Positions 6,132-14,313 of a DNA stretch of 15,133 nucleotides are shown here, piece after piece (the first letter of the stretch is position 1; every line of letters starts with the position of its first letter). The position numbers and the translations under genes are program-made. The stretch is from JBBQER01 sp052148155 (GTDB lineage: Bacteria; Actinomycetota; Acidimicrobiia; IMCC26256; PALSA-610). The stretch lies in NCBI GenBank assembly GCA_052148155.1, contig JBKQIY010000235.1:1-15133 (forward strand), read 5' to 3'. Under the pieces are notes generated by a model. It was not told the DNA's origin. It searched no databases and saw nothing but the letters and a program-made list of their open reading frames with translations.

Positions 6132-6206
6132 GATGCTCAGTTGCCAGAGGCCCTGGCGCGCGTCGGCGACTGTTCGAGAAGATTCGTGTCGAGGGAAGGA
6201 GGAACC

Positions 6207-6449
6207 ATGCCCTCGGTTGAGCTTGGCGCTTGCCGCGACATGGATCCGGTCGTGCTGCATCCCGCCCTCGACGACCCACAAGCAGTCGCCCGCGCGCGGA
6301 CTGTGTGCGCTCGTTGCAGCGTGAGGCTGGAGTGCCTGGCGGTCGCGCTGCGAACCGAGGGCCTCGACGGCGTTTGGGGTGGGCTCACGGTTACCGAGCG
6401 GGCGCGCTACGTCACAGCCGATTTCGGGTCCGTGACGCACCGACGCTGA
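6207..6449 (+). CDS. WhiB-family iron-sulphur transcription regulator
   Basis: ATG 6207 follows a very good ribosome site (GAAGGAGG, four bases away) and gives 80 residues. The four cluster-binding cysteines are Cys9, Cys34, Cys37 and Cys43 (C, 24 residues, C-x2-C-x5-C), and the GVWGG turn is at 55-59, all as in the Wbl family. Wbl proteins hold a [4Fe-4S] cluster that senses oxygen or nitric oxide and act with sigma-A at promoters. The C-terminal tail is short (residues 60-80) and lacks a long basic or AT-hook tail, unlike WhiB7. An in-frame ATG at 6141 exists but has no ribosome site. A DosR-like box lies 75 bases upstream, suggesting control by hypoxia or redox; this is inference. The gene precedes the arginine deiminase operon, which has its own box. 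Confidence 0.95.
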   Translation: MPSVELGACRDMDPVVLHPALDDPQAVARARTVCARCSVRLECLAVALRTEGLDGVWGGLTVTERARYVTADFGSVTHRR

Positions 6450-6477
6450 GTCGGGTCGTCGTCCCGGGTGCTCTGGA

Positions 6478-6491
6478 GGGACTTTCGTCCC
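6478..6491. promoter_or_regulatory. DosR/DevR-like box upstream of the arginine deiminase operon (best site)
   Basis: GGGACTTTCGTCCC matches the mycobacterial DosR core GGGACTWWAGTCCC at 13 of 14 positions and has perfect GGGAC/GTCCC half-sites. It ends 96 bases before ATG 6588. It lies in the 138-base gap between whiB and arcA, where nothing else is coded. A weaker partial copy (CGGGTCGTCGTCCC, 6452-6465) lies 26 bases further upstream. Confidence 0.7.
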
Positions 6492-6587
6492 ACGCACGAC
6501 GGCCGTCGGCCTCTCCTCGAAGGTCGGACTCCTTTGTACGTTCGACCGAAATCAATTGAGTGTTCGATTGCGGCGAAGGAGCCCATC

Positions 6588-7838
6588 ATGTCGCACCAGT
6601 TCGGAGTGGATTCAGAAGTGGGCGGGCTCCGCCAGGCCATCGTGCATCGTCCGGGCCTGGAACTGAGTCGCCTCACGCCGAGCAACTGCGACGAGCTGCT
6701 GTTCGACGACGTGTTGTGGGCGTCGAAGGCCCGCGAAGAACACGACACCTTCTGCCAATTGCTCCGGGATCACGATGTGACGGTCCACCACTTCGAGACG
6801 TTGCTTGCCGAAACGCTCGAGTCGGCCGAGGCCCGCGCGTATGTGCTCGATCACACCTGCAGCGCCGAACAGGTCGGCCCGACGTTGGCCAGCCCGCTCC
6901 GCCGGTTCTTCGATGACGCCGACCCCGCGACGCTCGCCGAGTTGCTCATCGGCGGCGTGACCCGCTCGGACCTGTCGCCGTTGCACGCACGCAGCCTGCG
7001 CTGGCAGACCCTCGGTCTGGACGACTTCGTGCTGCCTCCGTTGCCGAACACACTGTTCCAGCGAGACAACTCTGCTTGGATCTATGGAGGCGTGACCATC
7101 AATCCGATGGCCAAGCCCGCACGTCAACGCGAGTCGCTGCACAGCCGGGCCGTCTATCGGTTCCACCCGATGTTCGCCGGGGCGTCGTTCCCGATCTATT
7201 ACGGCGGCGATGACGGGAACCATCAGCCCGCCACCCTCGAAGGGGGTGACATCCATGTGATTGGCCGCGGTGTCGTCCTGATCGGGATGGGTGAACGCAG
7301 CACGCCGATGGGGGTGGAGATCCTGGCCCGTGAGCTGTTCCGATGCAATCAGGCCACGACCGTCGTCGCAGTGCAGCTCCCGAAGTCGCACGCGTTCATG
7401 CACCTCGACACCGTCTTGACGATGATCGACGTCGATACCTTCGTCCGCTACCCCTACCTCGATCCGGCGTCGATGCGCGCCTGGGTGGTCACACCGGCCG
7501 ACCCCGACGAGATCGTCGAGCACGACACCGGCGGATTGCACGTCGAGCAACGCGACGACCTGTTCGCGGTCATCGCCGATTTGCTCGGCATCGACAAGGT
7601 GCGCGTCCTCTCGGCCGACGAAGACGTCCGCGCCGCCGAACGAGAGCAGTGGGACGACGCCAACAACTTCCTGACCGTCGCGCCCGGCGTCGTCTTCGGC
7701 TACGAGCGGAACACCGTGACCAACGCCATGCTGCGCGAACACGGCATCGAGGTGGTGAGCATCCCTGGGAGTGAACTGGGCCGCGGGCGGGGCGGCGCCC
7801 GGTGCATGACCTGTCCGATCCAGCGCGACGGCATCTGA
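6588..7838 (+). CDS. arcA: Arginine deiminase
   Basis: The 416-residue protein from ATG 6588 (AAGGAG seven bases upstream) is full length for this enzyme, which turns arginine into citrulline and ammonia. Family motifs are in order: FGVDSEVGGLRQAIVHRPG (5-23), NTLFQRDNSAW (154-164, substrate-binding Asp160), EGGDIHVIG (218-226), MHLDTV (271-276, catalytic His272 and Asp274), and GRGRGGARCMTCPIQR (398-413) with the nucleophile Cys406. It is cytoplasmic. The ornithine carbamoyltransferase follows after 49 bases, so citrulline can be split to carbamoyl phosphate and ornithine, normally an ATP-yielding route in low oxygen. No carbamate kinase or arginine/ornithine exchanger lies in the window. 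The DosR-like box at 6478-6491 suggests induction in hypoxia (inferred). Confidence 0.96.
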   Translation: MSHQFGVDSEVGGLRQAIVHRPGLELSRLTPSNCDELLFDDVLWASKAREEHDTFCQLLRDHDVTVHHFETLLAETLESAEARAYVLDHTCSAEQVGPTLASPLRRFFDDADPATLAELLIGGVTRSDLSPLHARSLRWQTLGLDDFVLPPLPNTLFQRDNSAWIYGGVTINPMAKPARQRESLHSRAVYRFHPMFAGASFPIYYGGDDGNHQPATLEGGDIHVIGRGVVLIGMGERSTPMGVEILARELFRCNQATTVVAVQLPKSHAFMHLDTVLTMIDVDTFVRYPYLDPASMRAWVVTPADPDEIVEHDTGGLHVEQRDDLFAVIADLLGIDKVRVLSADEDVRAAEREQWDDANNFLTVAPGVVFGYERNTVTNAMLREHGIEVVSIPGSELGRGRGGARCMTCPIQRDGI

Positions 7839-7887
7839 ACGAACTGACTCCGCCGCACCATGCGTGTCCGGCAAAAAGGGACTCCTG

Positions 7888-8901
7888 ATGACCTTCCTCG
7901 TTGCTGGGCCTCCTCACCCGGGCTCACTGCTCAAGGAACTCGATCTCGACAAGGCGGGGTTTGTGGCGCTCATCGACCGGGCCCGCCAGCTCAAGGTCGC
8001 CAAAGCGTCCCGGACGGAGGAGCCGCGACTCGCCGGCAAGCAGCTCGCGCTGATCTTCGAGAAGAACTCGACCCGGACCCGCTGCGCGTTCGAGGTCGCG
8101 GCTGCCGATCAGGGAGCGCGTACCACCTACCTGGGGCCGGACGGCTCCCACATCGGGCGGGACGAAACGATCGCCGACACTGCCCGAGTTCTTGGCCGCA
8201 TGTTCGACGGGATCGAGTTCCGCGGTTTCTCGCAAGACAGCGTCGAACAGCTCGCAGCCTACGCGGGCGTGCCGGTGTGGAACGGCCTCACCGACTCCTG
8301 GCATCCGACCCAGATGCTCGCCGACATACTCACCATGACGGAACACCACGGCGGCCCGATCGAGGACATCGGCTACTGCTTCATCGGCGACGGCCGCAAC
8401 AACGTCGCGCGTTCGCTCCTTGTCACGGGCGCGTTGCTCGGCATGGACGTGCGGATCGTCGCACCGCCCGAGCTGTCGCCACCCGACGACGTCGTCACCT
8501 GCGCGCGGGAGCTGGCAGCAACGAGCGGCGCCCGCATCCTGGTCAGCCACGACGTCGACTCCGGGGTCGCGGGAGTCGACTTCATCTATACCGACGTCTG
8601 GGTCAGCATGGGCGAGTCTCCGACGCAATGGGACACACGGATGCCGCTGCTCCTTCCGTATCAAGTCACGCGGCGCGTCATGCACGCTTCCGGCAAGCCG
8701 ACAACGAAGTTCATGCATTGCCTGCCCTCGGTGCACGATTGCAGCACCGAGCTGGGTCAGCGGCTGCACAACCAGTACGGCGTCGACGCTGCCGAAGTCA
8801 CCGACGACGTGTTCGAGTCGCCCACCTCGATCGTGTTCGACCAGGCCGAGAACCGGCTCCACACCATCAAGGCGGTCCTCGTCCAAGCCTTTCCCGACTG
8901 A
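7888..8901 (+). CDS. arcB: Ornithine carbamoyltransferase, probably catabolic
   Basis: ATG 7888 gives 337 residues, with AAGGG upstream at a usable distance; GTG 7864 would add eight residues. Diagnostic motifs are present: the carbamoyl-phosphate loop EKNSTRTRCAFE (about 52-63), DSWHPTQMLADILTM (about 139-153) and FMHCLPSVHD (about 275-284) with the active-site Cys. The trimeric cytoplasmic enzyme links carbamoyl phosphate and ornithine with citrulline. Its place 49 bases after arginine deiminase argues for the catabolic direction (ArcB). Sequence alone does not separate this from the anabolic ArgF, so the symbol rests on context. The stop is followed after five bases by the next gene, so co-transcription is very likely. 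Confidence 0.93.
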   Translation: MTFLVAGPPHPGSLLKELDLDKAGFVALIDRARQLKVAKASRTEEPRLAGKQLALIFEKNSTRTRCAFEVAAADQGARTTYLGPDGSHIGRDETIADTARVLGRMFDGIEFRGFSQDSVEQLAAYAGVPVWNGLTDSWHPTQMLADILTMTEHHGGPIEDIGYCFIGDGRNNVARSLLVTGALLGMDVRIVAPPELSPPDDVVTCARELAATSGARILVSHDVDSGVAGVDFIYTDVWVSMGESPTQWDTRMPLLLPYQVTRRVMHASGKPTTKFMHCLPSVHDCSTELGQRLHNQYGVDAAEVTDDVFESPTSIVFDQAENRLHTIKAVLVQAFPD

Positions 8902-8906
8902 CGGAC

Positions 8907-9332
8907 ATGGCGACGATTTCGGCACCTCGAACACGACGCAGGAACCGCATCGTCAAGATCTACACCGTCGGTGCCGTCGTGCTGGTCGTCTGGGCCGCCT
9001 ATCTCGGGGTCACCCTGCCCGATCGCAACCTCGCGCATCACTGGAACGCGGCGTGGGTCGGACTTGACGTCCTCATCATTCTTGCGTTGGCGGCCACGGC
9101 CGAGCTGGCCGGCCGTGGCGACCGCCGCGTCGTGATTCCCGCCTCAGCGACCGCCGCTCTCCTCGTCGCCGACGCGTGGATGGACATCAGCACCGCCGCG
9201 CGCGCCGACCTTTGGCAGTCGATACTCCTCGCGGTCGTCGTCGAACTTCCGGTCGCGACGATTTCGATCCTCGTGGCGCGACGCGCACTCGATCGAGGCG
9301 CCGATCGACCGACCTCACCGCCGCCTCATTGA
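8907..9332 (+). CDS. Small membrane protein with four predicted helices, unknown function
   Basis: The 141-residue product from ATG 8907 begins five bases after the previous stop. After a basic N-terminus (RTRRRNR) come four hydrophobic segments: about 17-37, 48-68, 75-95 and 101-124; the tail is polar and Pro-rich. By the positive-inside rule both ends probably face the cytoplasm. Features such as HHWNAAWVGLD and VADAWMDIS recur in an uncharacterised actinobacterial membrane protein family often seen near stress genes; this is from memory, and no function is known to me. Coupling with the arginine enzymes is notable because the usual arginine/ornithine exchanger (ArcD, 12 helices) is missing. 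This protein is too small to be ArcD and should not be called a transporter without evidence. Confidence 0.85.
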   Translation: MATISAPRTRRRNRIVKIYTVGAVVLVVWAAYLGVTLPDRNLAHHWNAAWVGLDVLIILALAATAELAGRGDRRVVIPASATAALLVADAWMDISTAARADLWQSILLAVVVELPVATISILVARRALDRGADRPTSPPPH

Positions 9333-9361
9333 GACACGCCCCCAAAACCGACAGGAGCATC

Positions 9362-9787
9362 ATGAAGATCATCGTGGGAGTCGACGGATCTGAGCAGTCG
9401 GGTCGAGCGGTCGAGTGGTGCGCACGTCACGCGCACGCGCTCGGCGCCGAAATAACCGCCGTGCACGCGATCAACCTCGCGGTTGTGGTATCGCCCATGT
9501 CGTCGTACGTGCCGGTGCCACAGTTCACCGATATCGACCTCGACCAGCTGCGCAAGGTGGTCACGAACAAGTGGTGCGCAGCCCTCACGGAGGCGAAGAT
9601 CCCGTTCGAAGTCGTACTGAAAGAGACCGACCCTGCGCTCGCGATCATGGAAGTCGCGAACACTGAGAACGCCGATCTGGTCGTGACCGGACGGCGGGGA
9701 CGCGGCGGCTTCGCCGAACTCGTGCTCGGAAGCACCACGTACGCGCTCACCCACCATCTCAACCGGCCGCTGGTCATCGTGCCCTGA
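9362..9787 (+). CDS. Universal stress protein, UspA family, ATP-binding type
   Basis: ATG 9362 with AGGAG four bases upstream gives 141 residues, the single-domain length. It starts MKIIVGVDGSEQS, the typical first strand and nucleotide loop. It ends with TGRRGRGGFAELVLGSTT (109-126), which fits the ATP-binding pattern G-x2-G-x9-G-S/T exactly: Gly110, Gly113, Gly123, Ser124. An ATP-binding member is thus expected, as for Rv2623 of Mycobacterium tuberculosis, a DosR-regulon protein that slows growth. It is cytoplasmic and probably dimeric. It is the last gene of the arcA operon, 29 bases after the membrane protein, so expression should follow the DosR-like box at 6478. Its exact role here is unknown. 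Confidence 0.93.
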   Translation: MKIIVGVDGSEQSGRAVEWCARHAHALGAEITAVHAINLAVVVSPMSSYVPVPQFTDIDLDQLRKVVTNKWCAALTEAKIPFEVVLKETDPALAIMEVANTENADLVVTGRRGRGGFAELVLGSTTYALTHHLNRPLVIVP

Positions 9788-9826
9788 CCGGACGGTTTCG
9801 GCGGCATACACGCCGGCCGATCCGGT
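9787..9826 (+). terminator. Two-tier hairpin right after the universal stress protein gene
   Basis: The outer stem ACCGGA (9787-9792) pairs with TCCGGT (9821-9826) and the inner stem CGGCG (9799-9803) pairs with CGCCG (9811-9815). There is no T-run, but it starts at the stop codon and lies between convergent operons. It is a possible weak or Rho-assisted terminator. Confidence 0.4.
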
Positions 9827-10066
9827 GCGTGTGCTCGGATTCACGTCGCCCGCCACGCCCACGCGACCGCTGCGAGCGTGACCGTCTCGGCCGGCGACGA
9901 CATTGTTCTTCTCGTCGACGACGATGGTGTCGGTGCCCCAACCTTCCAGCGCGACGGCGGGCACGGCGAACCTGCACCAACGTGCGCAGCTGCTCGGCGG
10001 GAACGCGTCAATCGCAGCGCGGTCCCCACGGGGCACTCGGGTCGAGTGGCGCGTGCCAATTCCCGG
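9827..10066. other. Convergent intergenic stretch, nothing firm seen
   Basis: This gap separates the arcA operon from the minus-strand operon. One minus-strand frame reads TDTIVVDEKNNVVAGRDGHA and a neighbouring frame reads AETVTLAAVAWAWRAT before a stop at 9841; together they could be the rest of a decayed gene end. No complete gene, RNA or mobile element is visible. Confidence 0.4.
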
Positions 10067-11578
10067 CTAGCGGCATCCGAGACGCGTGAGAACCTGCCGC
10101 GCGAGGTGGTCGGGTGGCTCAGTCGTGTCGAGCACGACGGCGCCGGGCCAGGGAGCGAATCGGGCGCGCAGCTCGGCCGCGATGGCTGGGGACGCGTCCG
10201 AGGCATCCATGGCCTGTTGGGCGCGGGCTGCGGCGCGCTCGTCGGCGATGTGCGCCTCGACCGTGCACATGAAGCTGGTCAGCTGGCTTGCGGTTTGGGT
10301 GGCCAGGTCCGCAGCGTCGGTTCTGTGGTCCTGGGTGCTCCACGACGCGTCGAGGATGACGCTGTTCCCCCGCTCCAGCAGCTCGCGTGCTCGGTCGAGC
10401 AGCGCACCGTACGTCCGTTGGCTCCACGATGTTGTGTACAGCCCGCCGCCAAGCGGCGCGGCAGCGGAGCTGGTCGGCTCGAGGCCGGCAAGTTCCTTGC
10501 GTACTTCGTCGGAATGGAACACCGGCCAGCCGGTCATGTCAGCCATTGTCCTTGCCAACGTGGTCTTGCCGGTCGCGGGAGGCCCGCCGACCAAGACGAG
10601 TCGCACTCGTCCGTCAGCGAGATGGGTGGCCGCGAGCTCGAGGAGTGCCCGCGCGACCGAGTTAGCGTCGACGTCGTCGTCGACGCGCAGACACGCGACC
10701 TTCGAGCGAACGAGCGCGCGATACGCGACATACATGTGCTCGAGCGTTCTCGGCCACACGTCACCAGATCCGTCGCGATACCGATCGAACAGTCGGCGCG
10801 CGGCGTCTAGTCGGGCGAGCCGCTCGAGGTCCATCGCGAGAAACGCCACGTCGGCGAGGACGTCGCCGAAGCGCAGCTGGTCGTCGAATTCGAGGCAGTC
10901 CAGGATGCGAGGGCCGTCGGGCAGGCAGAACACGTCGTCGGCGAGGAGATCGCCGTGACCGTCACGAATCCGTCGTCCCGCAATCCGATCGCCGAAGAGC
11001 CGGGACCGGCCGGCCAGATACCGCTGCGCGTCGCGTCGGACCTGGTCGACGAGGAGCGCATCGAGCACCGTTCCGCAGAATGGGCGCAACTCGTCCAGCG
11101 TGCGTGCCCACAGGGACTCCAGCACGGTTGGCGTCGCCGCCTGATCGATTTCGCCGCCGGTTGGCGCCTTCGAGTGGAACTCAATGAGGACGTCTGCGAT
11201 CTCGTCGACGCACACGAAGTCCACCTTCGTCTCGCTCACAATGTGCGAGAGGCGGCACGCCTCGGGCAGGCGACGCATCTCCACGAGGTAGTCAATGACC
11301 ACGCCTTCGGAGTCAACGAGAGGCGCGACACCGAGGTACACGTCCGGCGCGAGGCGGCGATTGAGTGCGACCTCCCGCTCACAATTCGCCAATCGCTGCT
11401 CGAGGGTCGACAGGTCGATGAACGGCAACCGGACCGCTTTTTTGCATTTCCAAACCCGATCGGCGGTGAACGCGAGGATCGACACATGGGTTTCTTGCAG
11501 CGAAGGTGGTTCGCTCACGCCGGCGCTGAGCCACTGCACGAGGCGACGTCGCTGTTCGGCGACCGCGACGTCGGGCAT
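10067..11578 (-). CDS. Two-domain phosphotransferase: APH-like N-terminus plus AAA-type P-loop kinase (Rv2004c-like)
   Basis: From ATG 11578 the protein has 503 residues, close to Rv2004c, a DosR-regulon protein of Mycobacterium tuberculosis with the same layout. The start follows the previous TGA by five bases, so translation is probably coupled. Residues about 30-290 form an aminoglycoside-phosphotransferase/choline-kinase fold: WKCKKAVRLPFID (43-55), HGDLLADDVF (208-217, catalytic Brenner Asp) and LEFDDQLRFGD (229-239, metal site). Residues 325-503 form a small AAA_33-type P-loop kinase: VRLVLVGGPPATGKTT (325-340, Walker A), HSDEVRKEL (355-363), LDASWS (409-414). The substrates of this family are unknown to me. 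It should be cytoplasmic. It is the last gene of the minus operon. A dead partial copy lies at 5800-6086. Calling it an antibiotic-resistance gene would be unjustified. Confidence 0.9.
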   Translation of the reverse strand: MPDVAVAEQRRRLVQWLSAGVSEPPSLQETHVSILAFTADRVWKCKKAVRLPFIDLSTLEQRLANCEREVALNRRLAPDVYLGVAPLVDSEGVVIDYLVEMRRLPEACRLSHIVSETKVDFVCVDEIADVLIEFHSKAPTGGEIDQAATPTVLESLWARTLDELRPFCGTVLDALLVDQVRRDAQRYLAGRSRLFGDRIAGRRIRDGHGDLLADDVFCLPDGPRILDCLEFDDQLRFGDVLADVAFLAMDLERLARLDAARRLFDRYRDGSGDVWPRTLEHMYVAYRALVRSKVACLRVDDDVDANSVARALLELAATHLADGRVRLVLVGGPPATGKTTLARTMADMTGWPVFHSDEVRKELAGLEPTSSAAAPLGGGLYTTSWSQRTYGALLDRARELLERGNSVILDASWSTQDHRTDAADLATQTASQLTSFMCTVEAHIADERAAARAQQAMDASDASPAIAAELRARFAPWPGAVVLDTTEPPDHLARQVLTRLGCR

Positions 11579-11583
11579 CTCGT

Positions 11584-14259
11584 TCAGTCGCGGGTGCGGC
11601 GCAGCTCGGGCGGCAATGAAAGCGGCGCGGGTGCGCAACGCATCTTGGCGTCGACGGCGACGACGCCACGCTCGTGCACGACGATCGGGTTGAGGTCCAT
11701 CTCGGTCAACTCGGGTATTGCTTCGGCCAGGCGCGCGACCCGCAAGATCAAGTCTTCGAGCACGGCGACGTCGAGTGCCGGGGAGCCGCGGTAGCCGAAC
11801 AGCAACGGAGATGTCCGCAGGGAGCGCACGAGCTCGCGTGTGTCCTCGTCGGTCATCGGAAGGATCCGCAGCGCGCGGTCGGCGAGGAGCTCGGCCGTGA
11901 CCCCGCCCACACCGAACAGCAGCAGCGGACCGAACAGCGGGTCTTGGGTGACGCCGACGATCACTTCGAACCCGGGCGCCACCATGGGTTGTACGACGGC
12001 GCCGTGCATGTCGTCGCCGAAGTGCTCGGCCATCTTGTCGAACGCGGCCGCGACCGATGCGGCATCGGCGAGGCCGAGCATGACGCCACCGACGTCGGTC
12101 TTGTGCACGAATCGCGCCGAACCGACCTTCAACGCGACCGGGTAGCCGAGGTCCTCGGCCGCGGCGACCGCGCCGGTCGCGTGTTGCACGCGCCGCGCCT
12201 CGACCACCGGGATGCCGACAGCACGAAGGACCTGGTCGCACTCGCTCTGGTCGAGCCAAGACCCGCGGCCGTCAGCCTGCACTCGGCGCGCGATCACATC
12301 CCGCGCGGCGTCGATGTCGACGCCGTCGAGTTCCGGGACCTTCCCGGCCGGGCGCCTCCGCCACGCCGACAGCTCGGCGACGCGGCCCAACGCTCGAGCC
12401 GCAGCTTCGGGGAACGCGAACGTGGGGATCGTCCGGCGCGAGCCGCCGTCTCCCCGGAGCTCCTCGGCGACGTCGAGTCGGCCGAGAAAACATGCCGCGA
12501 CCGGCTTCGCGGACGCGGCACCGGCGACAGTTTCCGCGACCGCGCGGGCGACGGCACCCGCGTCGGTGACGACGGGCGGCGCGTAGATGACGATGACGGC
12601 ATCGACCTCTTCGTCGTCCAACACCGTCGACAGCGCGCCCGCGAACTGTTCAGGTGTCGCCGACGCACCAAGATCGATCGGGTTGCCTTCTGACAGCTCC
12701 ACGACCTGGAGTCCCGCGCCGGCGCACGCGTCGGCGGCGAGGATGCCGGGCCCGCCGGCGTTGCCGACAATCGCGACCCGGGAACCAGCCGGGACGGGCT
12801 GCGCGGCGAGCAACTGCGACGTGTCGAGCAGTTCCTCGAGCGTGTCGACGCGAATGACGCCCGCTTGGCGGAAGAGCGCATCCACCGCGACATCGGATGA
12901 CGCCAACGCGGCGGTATGCGAAGACGCGGCGCGGCTCCCGGCCGGCGTACGTCCGCTTTTGACCGCGACGATCGGCTTGTTGGCGGAGATTCGGCGCGCG
13001 ATACGAGCGAACTTGGCTGGATTTCCGAACGACTCGAGGTAGAGCAGGATCACGTCGGTGCGCGGGTCGTCTTCCCAGTACTGGAGGAGGTCGTTGCCGC
13101 TGACATCGCTCTTGTTCCCGACGGAGACAAACTCGGAGATGCCGATCCCGCGCGCGGCGGCCTGGCTCAGAAGCTCGATACCGAGGCCGCCGGACTGCGA
13201 GAGGAACGCGACATTGCCTTCTATCGGCGGGGTCGGAGCGAAGGTTGCGTTCAGCCGCACCTGAGGGTCGGTGTTCGCGACGCCCAAACAGTTTGGACCG
13301 ACCACGCGCATGCCATTAGCTCGCGCGTTGGTGACGATCGACCGTTGGAGCACAGCACCCTCATCGCCTGCTTCGGCGAATCCCGAAGACAAGATGACGA
13401 CCGCGTGTACCTGCTTTCGTGCGCAGTCGTCGATCGCACGGAGCACGTCAGCCGCAGGACGAACAATGACCGCGATATCGACGGGATCGGGAATGTCGGC
13501 GACGGACGCGAACGCGACGATTCCAGCAACCGATTCCGCGTTCGGATTGACCGGGTACACGACACCGCGAAAACCTTGGCGGAGGATGTTCTGCATCACT
13601 GCGTAGCCGATCTTGCCCGGCTCGCGGCTCGCGCCGATCACCGCGACCGTTCGCGGCGCGAGCAGGCGAGCCATCGACGCTGCTTCGGCGAGATGCTCTC
13701 GGTCTGCGATCGCGGCCGACGCCTCGACGCTCGGGTCGATCGAGAACACGGTGCGGACCGTGCCGCCTTCGAATCGGCAGTCGCGCGCCCAGCCGGCGGC
13801 GGCGAACACGTCGAGCATTTTGGCGTTGTCGGCAAGCGTGTCGGCCGCGAAGGTGTGGACGCCTTGCGATCGGGCGATGACCGCGAGGTGCTCGAGCAAC
13901 AGCGTGGCCACCCCTCGTCCCTGGTGCTCGTCGGCCACGACGAAGGCAACCTCGGCGACCCCCGGTCGGACCACGTCGTACCGCGCGGCCGCGACGATCT
14001 CGTCGGCTAACAGCGCGACGCGCGCGACATGGCCCGGCTCGCCGAGGGCGTGCATTTCGAGCGAGGTCGCGGTCTTCCGGCGCACGGGTGAAAAGAATCG
14101 GTAGTACACCGAACCGGGACTCAAACGTTCGTACATGCGAGCGAGGCGCGCCTCGTCGTCCGGGACCATCGCCCGCATGTGAACGGTGGCTCCGTCGGCA
14201 AGGACGACGTCGCCTTCCCAATCCGCAACCGCGGCGGCGGCTCTGTCGTACGTTGCCAT
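11584..14259 (-). CDS. GNAT acetyltransferase fused to an ADP-forming acyl-CoA synthetase (Pat-type protein acetyltransferase)
   Basis: The 891-residue protein opens with a GNAT domain (about 18-165): the acetyl-CoA-binding loop is EHQGRGVATLLLEHL (111-125). Next come a CoA-binding Rossmann domain (VAVIGASREPGKIGYAV, 205-221; GPNCLGVANT, 321-330), two succinyl-CoA-ligase-like domains (SQSGGLG at 354-360; SHTAALASSD at 447-456) and a C-terminal ATP-grasp domain (PVALKVGSARFVHKTDVGGV, 707-726). The GNAT-first order matches Streptomyces lividans Pat, while Salmonella Pat is the other way round. Such proteins acetylate lysines, for example to switch off acyl-CoA synthetases. His448 is retained in the SHT motif, but the usual next Gly is Ala, so whether it also makes acyl-CoA is open. 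Only five bases separate its stop from the next gene; 54 bases separate it from the gene before. Confidence 0.93.
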   Translation of the reverse strand: MATYDRAAAAVADWEGDVVLADGATVHMRAMVPDDEARLARMYERLSPGSVYYRFFSPVRRKTATSLEMHALGEPGHVARVALLADEIVAAARYDVVRPGVAEVAFVVADEHQGRGVATLLLEHLAVIARSQGVHTFAADTLADNAKMLDVFAAAGWARDCRFEGGTVRTVFSIDPSVEASAAIADREHLAEAASMARLLAPRTVAVIGASREPGKIGYAVMQNILRQGFRGVVYPVNPNAESVAGIVAFASVADIPDPVDIAVIVRPAADVLRAIDDCARKQVHAVVILSSGFAEAGDEGAVLQRSIVTNARANGMRVVGPNCLGVANTDPQVRLNATFAPTPPIEGNVAFLSQSGGLGIELLSQAAARGIGISEFVSVGNKSDVSGNDLLQYWEDDPRTDVILLYLESFGNPAKFARIARRISANKPIVAVKSGRTPAGSRAASSHTAALASSDVAVDALFRQAGVIRVDTLEELLDTSQLLAAQPVPAGSRVAIVGNAGGPGILAADACAGAGLQVVELSEGNPIDLGASATPEQFAGALSTVLDDEEVDAVIVIYAPPVVTDAGAVARAVAETVAGAASAKPVAACFLGRLDVAEELRGDGGSRRTIPTFAFPEAAARALGRVAELSAWRRRPAGKVPELDGVDIDAARDVIARRVQADGRGSWLDQSECDQVLRAVGIPVVEARRVQHATGAVAAAEDLGYPVALKVGSARFVHKTDVGGVMLGLADAASVAAAFDKMAEHFGDDMHGAVVQPMVAPGFEVIVGVTQDPLFGPLLLFGVGGVTAELLADRALRILPMTDEDTRELVRSLRTSPLLFGYRGSPALDVAVLEDLILRVARLAEAIPELTEMDLNPIVVHERGVVAVDAKMRCAPAPLSLPPELRRTRD

Positions 14260-14313
14260 AGTCCGGTGTTCCTCTATCCTGACAGCCGGGCCGGACGAGC
14301 GGTCGAGTCGCGT

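Noticed and set aside
6612..7874. 420-codon minus-strand ORF opposite arginine deiminase
   Set aside because: It mirrors arcA codons; the plus strand has all arginine deiminase motifs and a good ribosome site.
7878..7891. GGGACT half-site just before the ornithine carbamoyltransferase start
   Set aside because: Only the left half matches the DosR-like core (about 8 of 14), and the gene is in an operon; it more likely acts as the ribosome site.
7924..8934. 336-codon minus-strand ORF opposite ornithine carbamoyltransferase
   Set aside because: Shadow of a well-conserved gene; no motif of its own.
10067..11578. Aminoglycoside resistance gene
   Set aside because: The APH-like fold is joined to a P-loop kinase as in Rv2004c; the layout is that of a stress protein and nothing points to drug substrates.
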